Notes under the pieces: generated by a model
Databases searched by the model: none
What the model saw: the letters and a program-made list of their open reading frames with translations, nothing else
Told to the model about the DNA's origin: nothing
Part shown: piece by piece, positions 43,905-54,892 of the stretch
How positions within the stretch are numbered: position 1 is the stretch's first letter
Layout of the letters: each line of letters starts with the position of its first letter
NCBI RefSeq assembly: GCF_003337425.1
Contig: NZ_QPJU01000001.1
Location: 274,880 to 338,879 of the forward strand
Length of the DNA stretch: 64,000 bases
DNA from: Extensimonas vulgaris
Lineage (GTDB): Bacteria > Pseudomonadota > Gammaproteobacteria > Burkholderiales > Burkholderiaceae_C
Reading direction: 5' to 3'
Translations under genes and position numbers: made by a program

Positions 43905-45482
43905 ATGCGAGCGATGCTGCGCTGGCTGCTGATCGCGCTCGCGCTGCTGGCGCTGCTCTCGGCGCTCGCGTTGTGGTCCTGGGGGCAGCTCGCGCGGCGC
44001 GCGCAAGGGCCCCCGGCGCACGCGCTGGCGCCGCAGCCCGACGCCACGGCGCTCGATCGGCTCGTCGCGCCGCTGCTCGCCGCGCACCCCGATGCAAGCG
44101 CGGCGGCGCTCGTCACGCGCAACGTGCAGGCCTTCACGCTGCGCGCGCAGACCGCGCGCGCGGCGCAGCGCAGCCTGGACGTGCAGTACTACATCTGGCG
44201 CGACGACCTCACGGGCCGGCTGCTCAAAAACGAGCTGCTCGCCGCCGCCGAACGCGGCGTGCGCGTGCGCCTGCTGATCGACGACATGAACACCGCCGGG
44301 CGCGACGACCTGCTGCTCGCGATGGACGCGCACCCGCAGCTCGAAGTGCGCCTGTTCAACCCCGCGCGCAACCGCAGCACCACGCTGCGGCGCGCGATCG
44401 AAATGGGGCTGCGCTTCGTGAGCGTGAACCGGCGCATGCACAACAAAGCCTGGATCGCCGACGGCCGCGTGGCGCTGGTCGGCGGGCGCAACGTGGGCGA
44501 CGAGTATTTCGACGCGGCGCAGCAGGTCAACTTCCACGACGCCGACCTGCTGCTGCTCGGCCCCGCCGTGGCGCAGGCGAGCGCGATCTTCGACGCGTTC
44601 TGGAACAGCGCCGAAGTGATCCCGCTGCGCGCGCTGCACCCTGGCGCGCCGGCCGCGGACGCCGGGCAGCTGCAGCGGCGCCGCAGCGCCTGGCTGCAGC
44701 AGGCGCGCGCGTCCGACTACCTGCACCAAGTCCAGCAGGCCCCGCCGCTCGCCGACAGCCTGCACGGCGCGCTGCGCCTGCACTGGACGCCGCAGCTGCG
44801 CGTGCTCTCCGACCCGCCGCAAAAGGCTGCCCCCTTCGCCAGCCGCCGCGCGCCCGCGCACTGGTTGATGTACGACCTGCAGGCGCTGCTCTACAGCGCG
44901 CGGCGGGAAAACTGGCTGGTTTCGCCCTACTTCGTGCCCGGCGAGGCGGGGACGCTGCTGTTCGCAGGCCAGGCCGCGCGCGGCATGGACGTGCGCGTGC
45001 TGACCAATTCGCTCGCCGCCACCGACGTGGCCGTGGTGCACGCGGGCTACCTGCGCTACCGCCCGGCGCTGCTCGCCGCGGGCGTGCATTTGTACGAGCT
45101 GCGCCGCGGCAGCGCCGAAAGCACGTACCGCATGGGCAGCAGCGGCGCGAGCCTGCACACCAAGGCGGTGGTGGTCGATGGCCAGCGCGGCTTCGTGGGC
45201 TCGTTCAACTTCGACCCGCGCTCGGCGCAGCTCAACACCGAAATGGGCGTGATGTTCGACGACGCCGCGCTCGCCGCCGAAGTGCGCGCCATGGTGGCGC
45301 ACGCCATGCAACCCGCCGCGAGCTACGGACTGCAACGCGACGCGCAAGGCGGGCTGCGCTGGCTCGGCACGCCCGACGCGCAAGGCACGCGCCAGGCGCT
45401 GGACACCGAACCCGACACCGAATTCTGGCAACGCGCCCTCGTGCGCGTGCTCAGCTGGCTGCCGATAGAGTCGCAGTTGTAG
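43905..45482 (+). CDS. phospholipase-D-family protein (cardiolipin synthase-like)
   Basis: A 525-residue protein with two HKD motifs: HNKAWIADGRVALVGGRN near residue 180 and HTKAVVVDGQRGFVGSFN near residue 418. An N-terminal membrane segment (LRWLLIALALLALLSALALW, residues 4-23) would place the catalytic part in the periplasm. It resembles ClsC/YmdC-type phosphatidyltransferases. The adjacent xthA suggests no functional link. The start at MRAMLRW is reasonable; MLRW, three codons later, is an alternative. Confidence 0.87.
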   Translation: MRAMLRWLLIALALLALLSALALWSWGQLARRAQGPPAHALAPQPDATALDRLVAPLLAAHPDASAAALVTRNVQAFTLRAQTARAAQRSLDVQYYIWRDDLTGRLLKNELLAAAERGVRVRLLIDDMNTAGRDDLLLAMDAHPQLEVRLFNPARNRSTTLRRAIEMGLRFVSVNRRMHNKAWIADGRVALVGGRNVGDEYFDAAQQVNFHDADLLLLGPAVAQASAIFDAFWNSAEVIPLRALHPGAPAADAGQLQRRRSAWLQQARASDYLHQVQQAPPLADSLHGALRLHWTPQLRVLSDPPQKAAPFASRRAPAHWLMYDLQALLYSARRENWLVSPYFVPGEAGTLLFAGQAARGMDVRVLTNSLAATDVAVVHAGYLRYRPALLAAGVHLYELRRGSAESTYRMGSSGASLHTKAVVVDGQRGFVGSFNFDPRSAQLNTEMGVMFDDAALAAEVRAMVAHAMQPAASYGLQRDAQGGLRWLGTPDAQGTRQALDTEPDTEFWQRALVRVLSWLPIESQL

Positions 45483-45487
45483 CTACC

Positions 45488-45535
45488 ATAAAAGTAGCTG
45501 CTTGCGCTTATCCAGACTACACAAACTGGCAATTT
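45488..45535 (+). repeat. AGC-type intergenic repeat, copy 8
   Basis: ATAAAAGTAGCTGCTTGCGC then TTATCCAGACTACACAAACT, right after the phospholipase-D-family gene. Confidence 0.72.
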
Positions 45536-45547
45536 CTTTATAAATCC

Positions 45548-45787
45548 AAATTCTCCATGAGGCAGCGCTTCGGGCCTATACGGGCGCTGGCGGACGGCGA
45601 ACAGGCATTGCGGCCAAGGCGGAGAAACCCGTCATTGCGAGCCCCGCAGGGGCGCGGCAATCCAGTCCCGTCCTATGCAGCGTGCGCAGGCGCTGTTGCC
45701 AAGGCCCCATGGATTGCCGCGGGCCTGCGGCCCTCGCAATGACGGGGGACGATCGGCCCGCGTGCCAACAGGACAATCTGGGATAAA
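45548..45787. mobile_element. ~240-bp non-coding element (CCCGTCATTGCGAG family), copy 1
   Basis: It contains the inverted pair CCCGTCATTGCGAG and CTCGCAATGACGGG around a ~100-bp centre with GGCAATCCAGTCC, and it ends GGACAATCTGGG. It closely matches 61401-61645. Its left end is more decayed than that copy's. It fills the 308-bp gap up to the ntrC stop codon and carries no gene. Confidence 0.72.
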
Positions 45788-45790
45788 CGA

Positions 45791-47443
<1,653 letters not shown>

Positions 47444-47542
47444 GCGTCTCTCCACATTCCGTTTGTTTGCTGCATCTCGGGCGAGCCTGGCGCGCTGGCC
47501 GCAGCGCAGCACTCGCCAGACATCACCGGCAGTGCGCCCGCC

Positions 47543-48598
47543 TCAAGGCAGCGGCAGCAGGATGCGAAAGTCGGTGCGTCCGGGCTCGCTCTCGCACTCG
47601 ATCAAGCCATCGTGCTGCTGCACGAAAGTCTGCGCGAGCGTCAGCCCCAGCCCCGACCCGCCTTCGCGCCCCGACACCAAGGGATAAAAAATCCTGTCCT
47701 TGATGGCTTCCGGCACGCCCGGCCCGTTGTCGATGACATGCAATTCCAATGCCAGCCGATAGCGCTTGCGCCCAAAGGTCACCTGGCGCAGCACCCGCGT
47801 GCGCAGCGTGATGCAGGCGTCGCCCGCGGCGATGCGCTCGGCGAGGGCCTGCGCCGCGTTCTGCACGATGTTCAGCAGGGCCTGGATCAGTTGCGCGCGG
47901 TCGCCGCGGAACTCGGGGATGGAGGCGTCGTAGTCGCGCTCCACGTGCAAGCCCTGCGGATGCTCGAGCAGCACCAGCGCGAGCACGCGCTCGCAGACCT
48001 CGTGGATGTTCACGTCGCCCACCTGGTGCGGATGGCGGTGCGGCGCCAGCAGGCGATCGACCAGCGCCTGCAGGCGGTCGGCCTCGTGGATGATGACCTG
48101 CGTGTATTCGCGCAGCTCACGCTGGCCCAGCTCCATCTCGAGCAACTGCGCCGCGCCGCGTATGCCGCCCAGTGGGTTCTTGATCTCGTGCGCCAGGTTG
48201 CGGATCAGTTCCTTGTTCGCCTGCACCTGCTCGCGCAGGCGCTCCTCGCGATCCTGGCGCGCGTGCTGCTCGAGCGGCCACAGCTCGACCAGAATGTCGC
48301 CCTGCCCATCCATGGCGGCCACGTTCACGTGCGCGGGAATCAGCTCGTGCTGCAAACCCCTGAGGCTGGCCTCGAAGCGCAGCCCCGCAGCTTCCTGCTG
48401 CCGCGCGCTGACCAGGGCCATCTGCAGCAGCGCCGGTTGCGCAAAAAAGCTCGCAAACTCCACCCCTTCGAGCGTGCGGCGCGACAGGCCCAGCGCGTTT
48501 TCCAGCGCCGCGTTGGCAAAGCGCACCGCGCCCTCGCCATCGAGCACGGCCACCAGGGTGGACATCCAGTCCAGCGCCTGAAAACGCTCAGCCTGCAT
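47543..48598 (-). CDS. ntrB: nitrogen regulation sensor kinase NtrB
   Basis: A 351-residue cytoplasmic histidine kinase that phosphorylates or dephosphorylates NtrC under PII control. An N-terminal PAS domain (residues ~5-105) is followed by the H-box with His137 in NLAHEIKNPLGGIRGAAQ. The ATP-binding domain follows, with VIDNGPGVPEAIKDRIFYP and GREGGSGLGLTLAQTFVQQH. ntrC follows 100 bp downstream; nothing distinct is seen in that gap. Confidence 0.94.
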   Translation of the reverse strand: MQAERFQALDWMSTLVAVLDGEGAVRFANAALENALGLSRRTLEGVEFASFFAQPALLQMALVSARQQEAAGLRFEASLRGLQHELIPAHVNVAAMDGQGDILVELWPLEQHARQDREERLREQVQANKELIRNLAHEIKNPLGGIRGAAQLLEMELGQRELREYTQVIIHEADRLQALVDRLLAPHRHPHQVGDVNIHEVCERVLALVLLEHPQGLHVERDYDASIPEFRGDRAQLIQALLNIVQNAAQALAERIAAGDACITLRTRVLRQVTFGRKRYRLALELHVIDNGPGVPEAIKDRIFYPLVSGREGGSGLGLTLAQTFVQQHDGLIECESEPGRTDFRILLPLP

Positions 48599-48640
48599 GG
48601 TCGCCCGCCGCGCAGCCCGATGCCGGCCTACGCGCCTCGC

Positions 48641-49153
48641 TCATTTGCTGCCGCCCGACGAGGCCGGCAGACGCCCCAGCTCGCGGCGCAGGCTCGCAAT
48701 ATCGCTCTCCACGCGGTCGATTTCGGCCTTGAGCGCGGCCGTGCGCTCCTGGTAGGCTTGCACGTTGCGCATTTCGAGCGCGCTGCGCTGCGGAAAGCCA
48801 TCGTTGTATTCCTTGAGCAATTCGGCGCGGCGCGCCTCGGCCTTGCGCAGCTCGGCCTCGAGAATGGCGCGCGCATCGCTGTCGCGCGCACGCTGCTCGC
48901 TGTCGTTCACACGCGGCGCGGCTGCAGGCGCAGCCGAAGGAGCCGCACCCGACGCGGGCGCCGGACGCATTCCCGGCACCACGGTGACGTTGCCCCCTTC
49001 GACCAGCTTGCACCCGCGCTCCTTGGCCCGCGTGGCATCGTTGGTGTATTCGTTGCCACAGCGGTAAATCCGGTTTTGCGCCCAAGCCGGCGCCGCAGCA
49101 CCGGCCACGGCAAGAGCGAGCAACAGCAAAGGCGTGGTGGGCGGTTTTGTCAT
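48641..49153 (-). CDS. exported coiled-coil protein between glnA and ntrB
   Basis: A 170-residue exported protein. The signal peptide covers residues 1-25 (LLLLALAVAGAAAPAWAQ). A short Cys-containing domain follows (IYRCGNEYTNDATRAKERGCKLVEGG, two Cys), resembling DUF4124-type domains. After an Ala/Pro spacer comes a Glu/Arg-rich coiled coil (about residues 85-160). Genes of this kind commonly lie between glnA and ntrB in Burkholderiales, so a role near nitrogen control is possible but unproven. It is 42 bp upstream of ntrB in the same direction. Confidence 0.8.
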   Translation of the reverse strand: MTKPPTTPLLLLALAVAGAAAPAWAQNRIYRCGNEYTNDATRAKERGCKLVEGGNVTVVPGMRPAPASGAAPSAAPAAAPRVNDSEQRARDSDARAILEAELRKAEARRAELLKEYNDGFPQRSALEMRNVQAYQERTAALKAEIDRVESDIASLRRELGRLPASSGGSK

Positions 49154-49265
49154 TCATCTTCCTCGTGCGGGGCCGGCGGACTGAGTGTCGCTGGCGGGGT
49201 TGGATTCGCAAGTATCCCGCAATTCGCCAAGCCCTTCGCCCCCACTGCCGCGCAGCTGAAAACGA

Positions 49266-49291
49266 AAAAAGGCGACTGAGGCCGCCTTTTT
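49266..49291 (-). terminator. rho-independent terminator after glnA
   Basis: The stem AAAAAGGCG pairs with CGCCTTTTT across an 8-base loop. On the - strand it continues with T residues. It lies 42 bp beyond the glnA stop and separates glnA from the downstream ntrBC transcript, although the A/T flanks make it bidirectional. Confidence 0.8.
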
Positions 49292-49332
49292 CTCGCACCG
49301 ATGCCGCGTGCAGACGGGGCATCTTGCGCTCA

Positions 49333-50748
49333 TCAGAGCGAGTAATACATGTCGTATTCGACCGGATGCACGGCCATGCGATAGCGCGTCACTTCGCCCA
49401 TCTTCAGCTCGATGTAAGCGTCGAGCATGGAGTCGGTGAACACACCGCCCTTGGTCAGGAAGGCGCGGTCGTTGTCCAGCGCCTCGAGCGCCTGGTCTAG
49501 GCTATGGCACACGGTGGGAACCAGCTTGTCCTCTTCGGGCGGCAGGTGGTACAAGTCCTTGGTTGCGGCTTCACCCGGATGGATCTTGTTTTCCACGCCG
49601 TCGAGCCCGGCCATCAGCATGGCCGCAAACCCGAGGTAGGGGTTCATCAGCGGATCAGGGAAGCGCGCCTCGATGCGCCGCCCCTTGGGGTTGGCCACGT
49701 AAGGAATGCGGATCGACGCCGAGCGGTTGCGCGACGAATACGCGAGCTTCACCGGCGCCTCGAAGTGCGGCACCAGGCGCTTGTAGCTGTTCGTGCCAGG
49801 GTTGGTGATGGCGTTGAGCGCGCGTGCATGTTTGATGATGCCGCCGATGTAATAGAGCGCAAACTCCGACAAGCCCGCATAACCGTCGCCCGCGAACAGG
49901 TTTTTGCCGTCTTTCCACACCGACTGGTGCACGTGCATGCCCGAGCCGTTGTCGCCTGCATAGGGCTTGGGCATGAAGGTCGCCGTCTTGCCATAGGCGT
50001 TGGCCACGTTGTGGATCACGTATTTTTGCAACTGCGTCCAGTCGGCGCGCTCGACCAGCGTGCTGAACTTGGTGCCGATTTCGTTCTGGCCCGCACCCGC
50101 CACTTCGTGGTGGAACACCTCGACCGGAATGCCCAGGGATTCGAGGATCAGCGACATCTCGGCGCGCATGTCCTGCGTGCTGTCCACGGGCGGCACGGGG
50201 AAGTACCCGCCCTTGACCGTCGGGCGGTGGCCGCGGTTGCCGGATTCCATCTTGGTACCCGAATTCCAGGGGGCCTCGTATTCCTCGATCTCATACATCA
50301 CGTGACCGGGCTCGGTACTCCAGCGCACGCCGTCGAAAATGAAGAATTCGGGCTCGGGGCCGAAAAATGCGGCGTCCCCCAGGCCGGAGGCCTTGAGGTA
50401 GGCCTCGGCGCGCTTGGCGATCGAGCGCGGATCACGGTCGTAGGCTTTGCCGTCGCTGGGCTCGATCACGTCGCAGGTCAAAATCAGCGTGGTTTCTTCG
50501 AAGAACGGATCGATATTGGCCGTATTCGGGTCAGGGATCAGCTGCATGTCGGACGCTTCGATGCCCTTCCAGCCGGCGATCGAGGAGCCGTCGAAGGCGT
50601 GCCCGGAAATGAACTTGTCTTCATCGAAATGCGAGATCGGCACCGTGGTGTGCTGCTGCTTGCCACGGGTGTCGGTAAAGCGAAAGTCAACGAACTTGAC
50701 TTCGTTTTCCTTGATCATCTTCATCACGTCTGCAACGGTTTTGGCCAT
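49333..50748 (-). CDS. glnA: glutamine synthetase type I
   Basis: A 471-residue GSI that makes glutamine from glutamate, ammonia and ATP. The N-terminal beta-Grasp starts [20 protein letters not shown]. Catalytic-site motifs include [16 protein letters not shown] near residue 50, [14 protein letters not shown] near residue 208 and [12 protein letters not shown] near residue 262. The adenylylation Tyr is conserved (Tyr400 in [10 protein letters not shown]), so GlnE control is likely. The start MAKTVAD follows GGAG. Transcription is from a sigma-54 promoter at 50880-50896 with an NtrC site at 50961-50977. Confidence 0.96.
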   Translation of the reverse strand: MAKTVADVMKMIKENEVKFVDFRFTDTRGKQQHTTVPISHFDEDKFISGHAFDGSSIAGWKGIEASDMQLIPDPNTANIDPFFEETTLILTCDVIEPSDGKAYDRDPRSIAKRAEAYLKASGLGDAAFFGPEPEFFIFDGVRWSTEPGHVMYEIEEYEAPWNSGTKMESGNRGHRPTVKGGYFPVPPVDSTQDMRAEMSLILESLGIPVEVFHHEVAGAGQNEIGTKFSTLVERADWTQLQKYVIHNVANAYGKTATFMPKPYAGDNGSGMHVHQSVWKDGKNLFAGDGYAGLSEFALYYIGGIIKHARALNAITNPGTNSYKRLVPHFEAPVKLAYSSRNRSASIRIPYVANPKGRRIEARFPDPLMNPYLGFAAMLMAGLDGVENKIHPGEAATKDLYHLPPEEDKLVPTVCHSLDQALEALDNDRAFLTKGGVFTDSMLDAYIELKMGEVTRYRMAVHPVEYDMYYSL

Positions 50749-50785
50749 CAGGTTCTCCAGAAAAGGCAATGAAAAATAACAACAC

Positions 50786-50862
50786 GACTTACGCAAATCG
50801 GGGGCAGGCAAGGCGCTCGCCCCTTGGCAAAACACTTTGCGGCATCCTTGTTTGCGCAAGTC
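50786..50862 (-). repeat. 77-bp palindromic element in the glnA leader
   Basis: It begins GACTTACGCAAA and ends TTTGCGCAAGTC, with core CAGGCAAGGCGCTCGCCCC. It lies between the glnA sigma-54 promoter and the glnA start, so it is transcribed as part of the 5' untranslated region. Confidence 0.85.
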
Positions 50863-50879
50863 CAGAGCAACAAACTAAA

Positions 50880-50896
50880 AGCAGTTACCGTGCCAG
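50880..50896 (-). promoter_or_regulatory. glnA: sigma-54 promoter of glnA
   Basis: On the - strand the sequence reads TGGCACGGTAACTGCT: the -24 GG and -12 GC are exactly 10 bases apart, close to consensus TGGCACG-N4-TTGCW. The start site would be near 50870, giving a leader of roughly 120 bases that contains the palindromic element. Confidence 0.85.
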
Positions 50897-50960
50897 CCCA
50901 AGCCGCCACTGCACCACGACAGCGCGCCAGAAGCCCACACACGTTCCCCGCGATCGCGAA

Positions 50961-50977
50961 TGCACCATCTCGGTGCA
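50961..50977. promoter_or_regulatory. glnA: NtrC binding site
   Basis: TGCACC-N5-GGTGCA is a perfect match to the NtrC consensus palindrome. Its centre lies about 85-90 bp upstream of the glnA sigma-54 -12 element, a usual enhancer distance. Only one clear site is seen; it lies just past the cinA-like stop codon. Confidence 0.85.
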
Positions 50978-50999
50978 TTTTTTGCATGAAAAAAGTGAA

Positions 51000-51821
51000 T
51001 CAACCGTTTCGCACCGTTTCGGCACCTTGTTCTGCACCAATTTCGCGCAGTCCTGCCAGCAATATCTCCCAGGCTGCGGCCACATGTTCGGTCGGGCCTT
51101 TGACGCCAATTTCGATGTGACGGCCATGAATCGGGTCATCGACGCTGGGCAAGCTGAAGGTGCGCACACGCGGATGCTGGCGCTCTATCCGCTCCATCAG
51201 CGCAACGAGCTCTGACTCCTGGACGCCGAAGATGCGCACCGAGCGTTCTTGCTGCGGCGCACGGTGAAAGAGCGCAGCGTAGTAACGCGCCAGCACCCAC
51301 TCGATCATGGGCCAAGCCATCACGGGAAAGCCGGGGACGAAATGTACCGCACCCGGCCCCTTGCCAAAGCAGCTGAACCCCGGAATTTTGTTGTAGGGAT
51401 TCGGAATGATGCGCGCCCCGACAGGAAACATGCCCATCTGCAGGCGCTGCACGTTGTCAGGGCGCTGCGGCTCGTACGGCAGCCCTTGCTCTCGCGCCAT
51501 GTCCTGCATGCGCTCGCGAATCAAAACCTCTGCCTCGGGATGCAGAGCAAGCTCCACGTTCAGAGCACGCGCGGCACACTGGCGCGTGTGATCGTCGGGC
51601 GTCGCGCCAATGCCTCCGCATGAAAAAACGATGTCGCCCGACGCAAATGCGGCGCGCAAACTGCTCGTGATGCGCACCGGGTCATCACCGACATACGCCA
51701 CATGGGCCAGCCGCAGTCCACGTGCGGCAAGCAGTTCCATGACTTTGGCCATGTGCTTGTCAGCGCGTTTGCCCGACAAGATTTCATCGCCAATGATGAG
51801 CAATCCGATCTTTGGAATCAT
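51000..51821 (-). CDS. CinA N-terminal-domain protein (molybdopterin-binding fold)
   Basis: A 273-residue protein with the MoCF/CinA nucleotide-binding domain (GDEILSGKRADKHM near residue 11; FSCGGIGATPDDHT near residue 66). It lacks the C-terminal NMN-deamidase (PncC) domain of full CinA, so it is probably the COG1058-type pyrophosphatase half alone. The start MIPKIGLLIIG is the family's usual N-terminus. It stands alone between the porin and glnA. Confidence 0.87.
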   Translation of the reverse strand: MIPKIGLLIIGDEILSGKRADKHMAKVMELLAARGLRLAHVAYVGDDPVRITSSLRAAFASGDIVFSCGGIGATPDDHTRQCAARALNVELALHPEAEVLIRERMQDMAREQGLPYEPQRPDNVQRLQMGMFPVGARIIPNPYNKIPGFSCFGKGPGAVHFVPGFPVMAWPMIEWVLARYYAALFHRAPQQERSVRIFGVQESELVALMERIERQHPRVRTFSLPSVDDPIHGRHIEIGVKGPTEHVAAAWEILLAGLREIGAEQGAETVRNG

Positions 51822-52005
51822 CCTTCACCCTTTGTTTGCATTGCACGACGGCGCCTGCGCAATGCCTGGCTGTACCGGCAACTGCCGCGCATCGGGCCTG
51901 CGCGCAAAACCGCATCCAGCATCGACCTCATGCAGCGAGCATATCCCGGCCGATAAAGTGCAGGCGGGGTGCATGCTTGTTTTTTGAACTTTTGAACGCC
52001 AAAAC

Positions 52006-52037
52006 GCCAAACGCCAGCCCATGGGCTGGCGTTTGGC
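52006..52037 (-). terminator. 32-bp perfect palindrome, probable porin terminator
   Basis: GCCAAACGCCAGCCCA is followed directly by its exact complement, centred on CCCATGGG. It lies 44 bp beyond the porin stop and on the - strand is followed by GTTTTGG. A long stem fits termination and 3'-end protection of an abundant mRNA; the loop is very short. Confidence 0.65.
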
Positions 52038-52080
52038 TTGGAATCACACCCAAAGGCCGCGCAAAGCAGCCTCGGAGGGA

Positions 52081-53187
52081 TTAGAACGAGTGGCTGATAC
52101 CGAACTCGTAGGCGTTGACGGACTCGCCAGCCTTGATCGTTATGCCGGACAGACCGCTGATGCCAGTACCGCGTGCAGCGACACCGTCATTGGAGACGTG
52201 CGAGTACGTCCCATACAGAGCGGTACGCTTGGACAGGTTATAGACATAACCCAGAGCGTACTGCTTGGACTTGTCGTTCGGAGCGTTATCGCTCTTGTTA
52301 CGCAGGTCGTTGTACGAGAAACGCACCACACCAGGGCCCACGGGAGCAGTCAGACCGACCAGCCACATTTGGTACTTCTTCTCAGGCAGACCGCCTTCCG
52401 ACTTGGCCTTTTCCTGGCTCCACATCGCGAAGGGCTTGATCACGCCGAAGTCGTAGCTGGCGCCGATGCTGTAAGCCTCTGCGTCCTGCAGGAGAGCGGA
52501 GCTTGCCTTCGTAGGATCCTTGTCGGACAAAGCGTTCTTCTTGATCTTCATGTAGTCGGCGCCGATGTTCAGCGGGCCGTTGGCATAGCCGCCACGCACA
52601 CCATAGCCATCGCCGTTGTTGGTCATGTTGGTGTTATACGGAGCAGCACTGCCAGCCTTCTCGCCGAAGATGTATTGCACCTGGCCGTAGAAGCCGCCGA
52701 GGTTCGAAGGCAGGAAGTAGCTGATCGTGTTGCTCTTGCGATCGTCGATGCCGGTGATCTGGTTCTTCATCAGGCTGCCGGAGCCAGTAGCCTCGAACGG
52801 ATCGAAGGCCAGCAAGTTGTTGTAGTGCACGGCGTTGTCGCGGCCGAGGCGCACTTCACCCCAGTTGTCGCCCATCAGGCTGATGGTCGAGCGGCGCTTG
52901 AATTGCAGACCGCCGCCGTAGGCGCCGTTTTTGTTGCCGTCGCCGGTGTCAGCGTTGATGCCGGCTTCGAGCCAGAAGCCAGCCTTGAGGCCACCGCCGA
53001 GGTCTTCCACACCACGAACGCCCAGACGGCTCGTCTTGAGGCCACCGTTGGTCAGGCCGGTCACCGAGTTGGTGCCAGAGCTGTGCCCCACACCCACGTC
53101 CATCACGCCAAACAGGGTGACGGAAGATTGCGCCATGGCAGCGCCAGAAGCTGCCAGGACAGCCAAGGCGATCAGAGACTTTTTCAT
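52081..53187 (-). CDS. major outer-membrane porin (Gram-negative porin family)
   Basis: A 368-residue general porin of the Comamonas/Acidovorax Omp32 type. A signal peptide (KKSLIALAVLAASGAAMAQ, residues 2-20) is followed by SSVTLFGVMDVGVGH. The chain contains regular amphipathic beta-strands of the 16-stranded trimeric barrel type. The end YEFGISHSF has the C-terminal Phe recognised by the BAM machinery. Codon choice is visibly less GC-rich at third positions than in neighbours, as expected for a highly expressed gene. Confidence 0.92.
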   Translation of the reverse strand: MKKSLIALAVLAASGAAMAQSSVTLFGVMDVGVGHSSGTNSVTGLTNGGLKTSRLGVRGVEDLGGGLKAGFWLEAGINADTGDGNKNGAYGGGLQFKRRSTISLMGDNWGEVRLGRDNAVHYNNLLAFDPFEATGSGSLMKNQITGIDDRKSNTISYFLPSNLGGFYGQVQYIFGEKAGSAAPYNTNMTNNGDGYGVRGGYANGPLNIGADYMKIKKNALSDKDPTKASSALLQDAEAYSIGASYDFGVIKPFAMWSQEKAKSEGGLPEKKYQMWLVGLTAPVGPGVVRFSYNDLRNKSDNAPNDKSKQYALGYVYNLSKRTALYGTYSHVSNDGVAARGTGISGLSGITIKAGESVNAYEFGISHSF

Positions 53188-53578
53188 TGCGAATACTCCT
53201 TTGGGTTAAACATGCAGCGCCGGTTGGATGCGTGGGACATGTAAAAGTTGCATGCCTCTACATCACCGGGCGACAACCTCCTTGTCCAGGAAGTTGCTGT
53301 TATTGCACCAGACGCAGGCGTATTGCGCAAAGAAAAAGCGCAGCCTAGGGTTAACCCGTTGCTGCACCGCAACAGTCCGCTCTTTGATCGGCCTGTCATT
53401 TTCATGCCGTATTGCAAAAATATGCCCTAACCCATTGATCTATCTCTATAAAACCTCCTCTTTCGACTTTGTCGTCAGCGCCTCGATCTACAATGCCCCG
53501 CACTTGTGCCGCCTCTCTCGGGATGCGACAAGCACATTTCATGCCTCCACATTCCCCTTTTGCTTTCATAGCCATTGC
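53188..53578. other. 391-bp intergenic region between porin and coq7
   Basis: A divergent control region with lower GC. A TACAAT box at 53489-53494 could serve coq7, with a weak -35. No strong -35/-10 pair for the porin was found by eye. No gene, repeat copy or tRNA was seen here. Confidence 0.5.
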
Positions 53579-54214
53579 ATGGACTCCTTGCTTACTGCTG
53601 CCGATACGGCATTGCGCACCTTGTTCGCCAATCCCAAGGCTGCGCAAGAATCACCTGCGGCATCGGCTGCGCCCGCCAGCGCACAGACGGACGCCGCGCT
53701 CTCGCCCGAGGAAAAGCGCCTTGCGGGCGCGTTGATGCGTGTGAACCACGTGGGCGAGGTCTGCGCGCAGGCGCTCTACACGGCGCAGGCGGCCGTCACG
53801 CGCGATGCGGCCTTGCGCCAGCATCTTTTGCAGGCCGCGCGCGAGGAGCTCGACCACCTGGCCTGGACGCGCGAGCGCATTGACGCACTGGGCGCGCGCC
53901 CCAGCCTGCTCAACCCGCTGTGGTTCGCGGGCGCATTTGCCATCGGTTTGGTTGCGGCCAAGGTCAGCGACCGCGTGAGCCTGGGTTTCGTGGTCGAGAC
54001 GGAAAACCAGGTGTCCGCACACCTGCAAAGCCATTTGCAGCGCCTGCCCGCGCAGGACGCCGCCTCGCGCGCCGTGGTGGCGCGCATGAAGGACGACGAG
54101 GAGCGCCACGCCGCAAACGCGCGCGCCGCCGGCGCGATCGAGCTGCCGCCGCCCGCGCGTGCGCTCATGAAACTCGCCGCCAAGGTCATGACGACGACGG
54201 CGCATTTCATTTGA
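53579..54214 (+). CDS. coq7: ubiquinone hydroxylase Coq7 (demethoxyubiquinone hydroxylase)
   Basis: A 211-residue di-iron carboxylate hydroxylase that performs the last ring hydroxylation in ubiquinone synthesis. Ferritin-like ligands are visible: Glu in [13 protein letters not shown] near residue 60, EELDH near residue 90, Glu in [10 protein letters not shown] near residue 140, and DDEERH near residue 172. The start MDSLLTAAD was chosen; the upstream frame is non-coding. This O2-dependent enzyme indicates aerobic ubiquinone synthesis. Confidence 0.92.
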   Translation: MDSLLTAADTALRTLFANPKAAQESPAASAAPASAQTDAALSPEEKRLAGALMRVNHVGEVCAQALYTAQAAVTRDAALRQHLLQAAREELDHLAWTRERIDALGARPSLLNPLWFAGAFAIGLVAAKVSDRVSLGFVVETENQVSAHLQSHLQRLPAQDAASRAVVARMKDDEERHAANARAAGAIELPPPARALMKLAAKVMTTTAHFI

Positions 54215-54250
54215 CTTGCCGCGCCAGCAGCGGCGCACTCAGACCTCCTG

Positions 54251-54327
54251 GACTTACGCAAACAAGGATGCAGCAACGTTTTTTGTCAGGGGACAAGCGC
54301 CTTGCCTGACCCCGTTTTGCGTAAGTC
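54251..54327 (+). repeat. 77-bp palindromic element, full copy
   Basis: GACTTACGCAAA to TTTGCGTAAGTC with 12-bp perfect ends, lying between the convergent coq7 and osmC-family genes. It is very similar to the copy at 34546, including flanking CTG and GTGACC. Confidence 0.85.
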
Positions 54328-54340
54328 GTGACCTCTTTGC

Positions 54341-54790
54341 TCAAACCTCCACGATCTCGAAGCCGGTGCTGATCTGCGCCGTCTTGCCCAGCATGATGCT
54401 GGCCGAGCAGTATTTTTCGTGGCTCATGGCGATGGCGCGCTGCACCGCCGCGGGCGGGATGCCCTTGCCCGTCACGGTGAAGTGCATGTGGATGCGTGTG
54501 AACACCTTGGGGTCGGTGTCGGCGCGTTCGGCCGTGAGCTTGACGCTGCAGCCGCGCACGTCGTGGCGCCCGCGCTTGAGAATCAGTACCACGTCGTAGG
54601 CCGTGCAGCCGCCCGTGCCCGCGAGCACGGTTTCCATGGGGCGCGGCGCCAGGTTCTGGCCGCCGTTGGCGGGGTTGGCGGCGTCGGGCGCGCCGTCCAT
54701 GGCGAGCACGTGGCCGCTGCCGGTTTCTGCCACGAAGCCCATGGCCGAGCGCGTGCCGGCCGCGCCGGTCCAGGTAACTGTGCATTCCAT
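54341..54790 (-). CDS. OsmC/Ohr-family peroxide-reducing protein
   Basis: A 149-residue OsmC-fold protein. Two redox Cys are present: one in GTGGCTAYDVV near residue 60 and one in HEKYCSASIML near residue 122. It probably reduces organic or fatty-acid hydroperoxides. The start MECTVTW was chosen; upstream the frame runs through the candidate small-RNA region without homology. Confidence 0.87.
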   Translation of the reverse strand: MECTVTWTGAAGTRSAMGFVAETGSGHVLAMDGAPDAANPANGGQNLAPRPMETVLAGTGGCTAYDVVLILKRGRHDVRGCSVKLTAERADTDPKVFTRIHMHFTVTGKGIPPAAVQRAIAMSHEKYCSASIMLGKTAQISTGFEIVEV

Positions 54791-54892
54791 ATTCCAAATT
54801 CCTCCAGCTGGTTTGTGCCGCTTTTGCAACACCTTGGGTTCATGAAGCGTTTTTTGCTGCATTGCAACAAATGCTGTGCTACAGTAGCGCCA

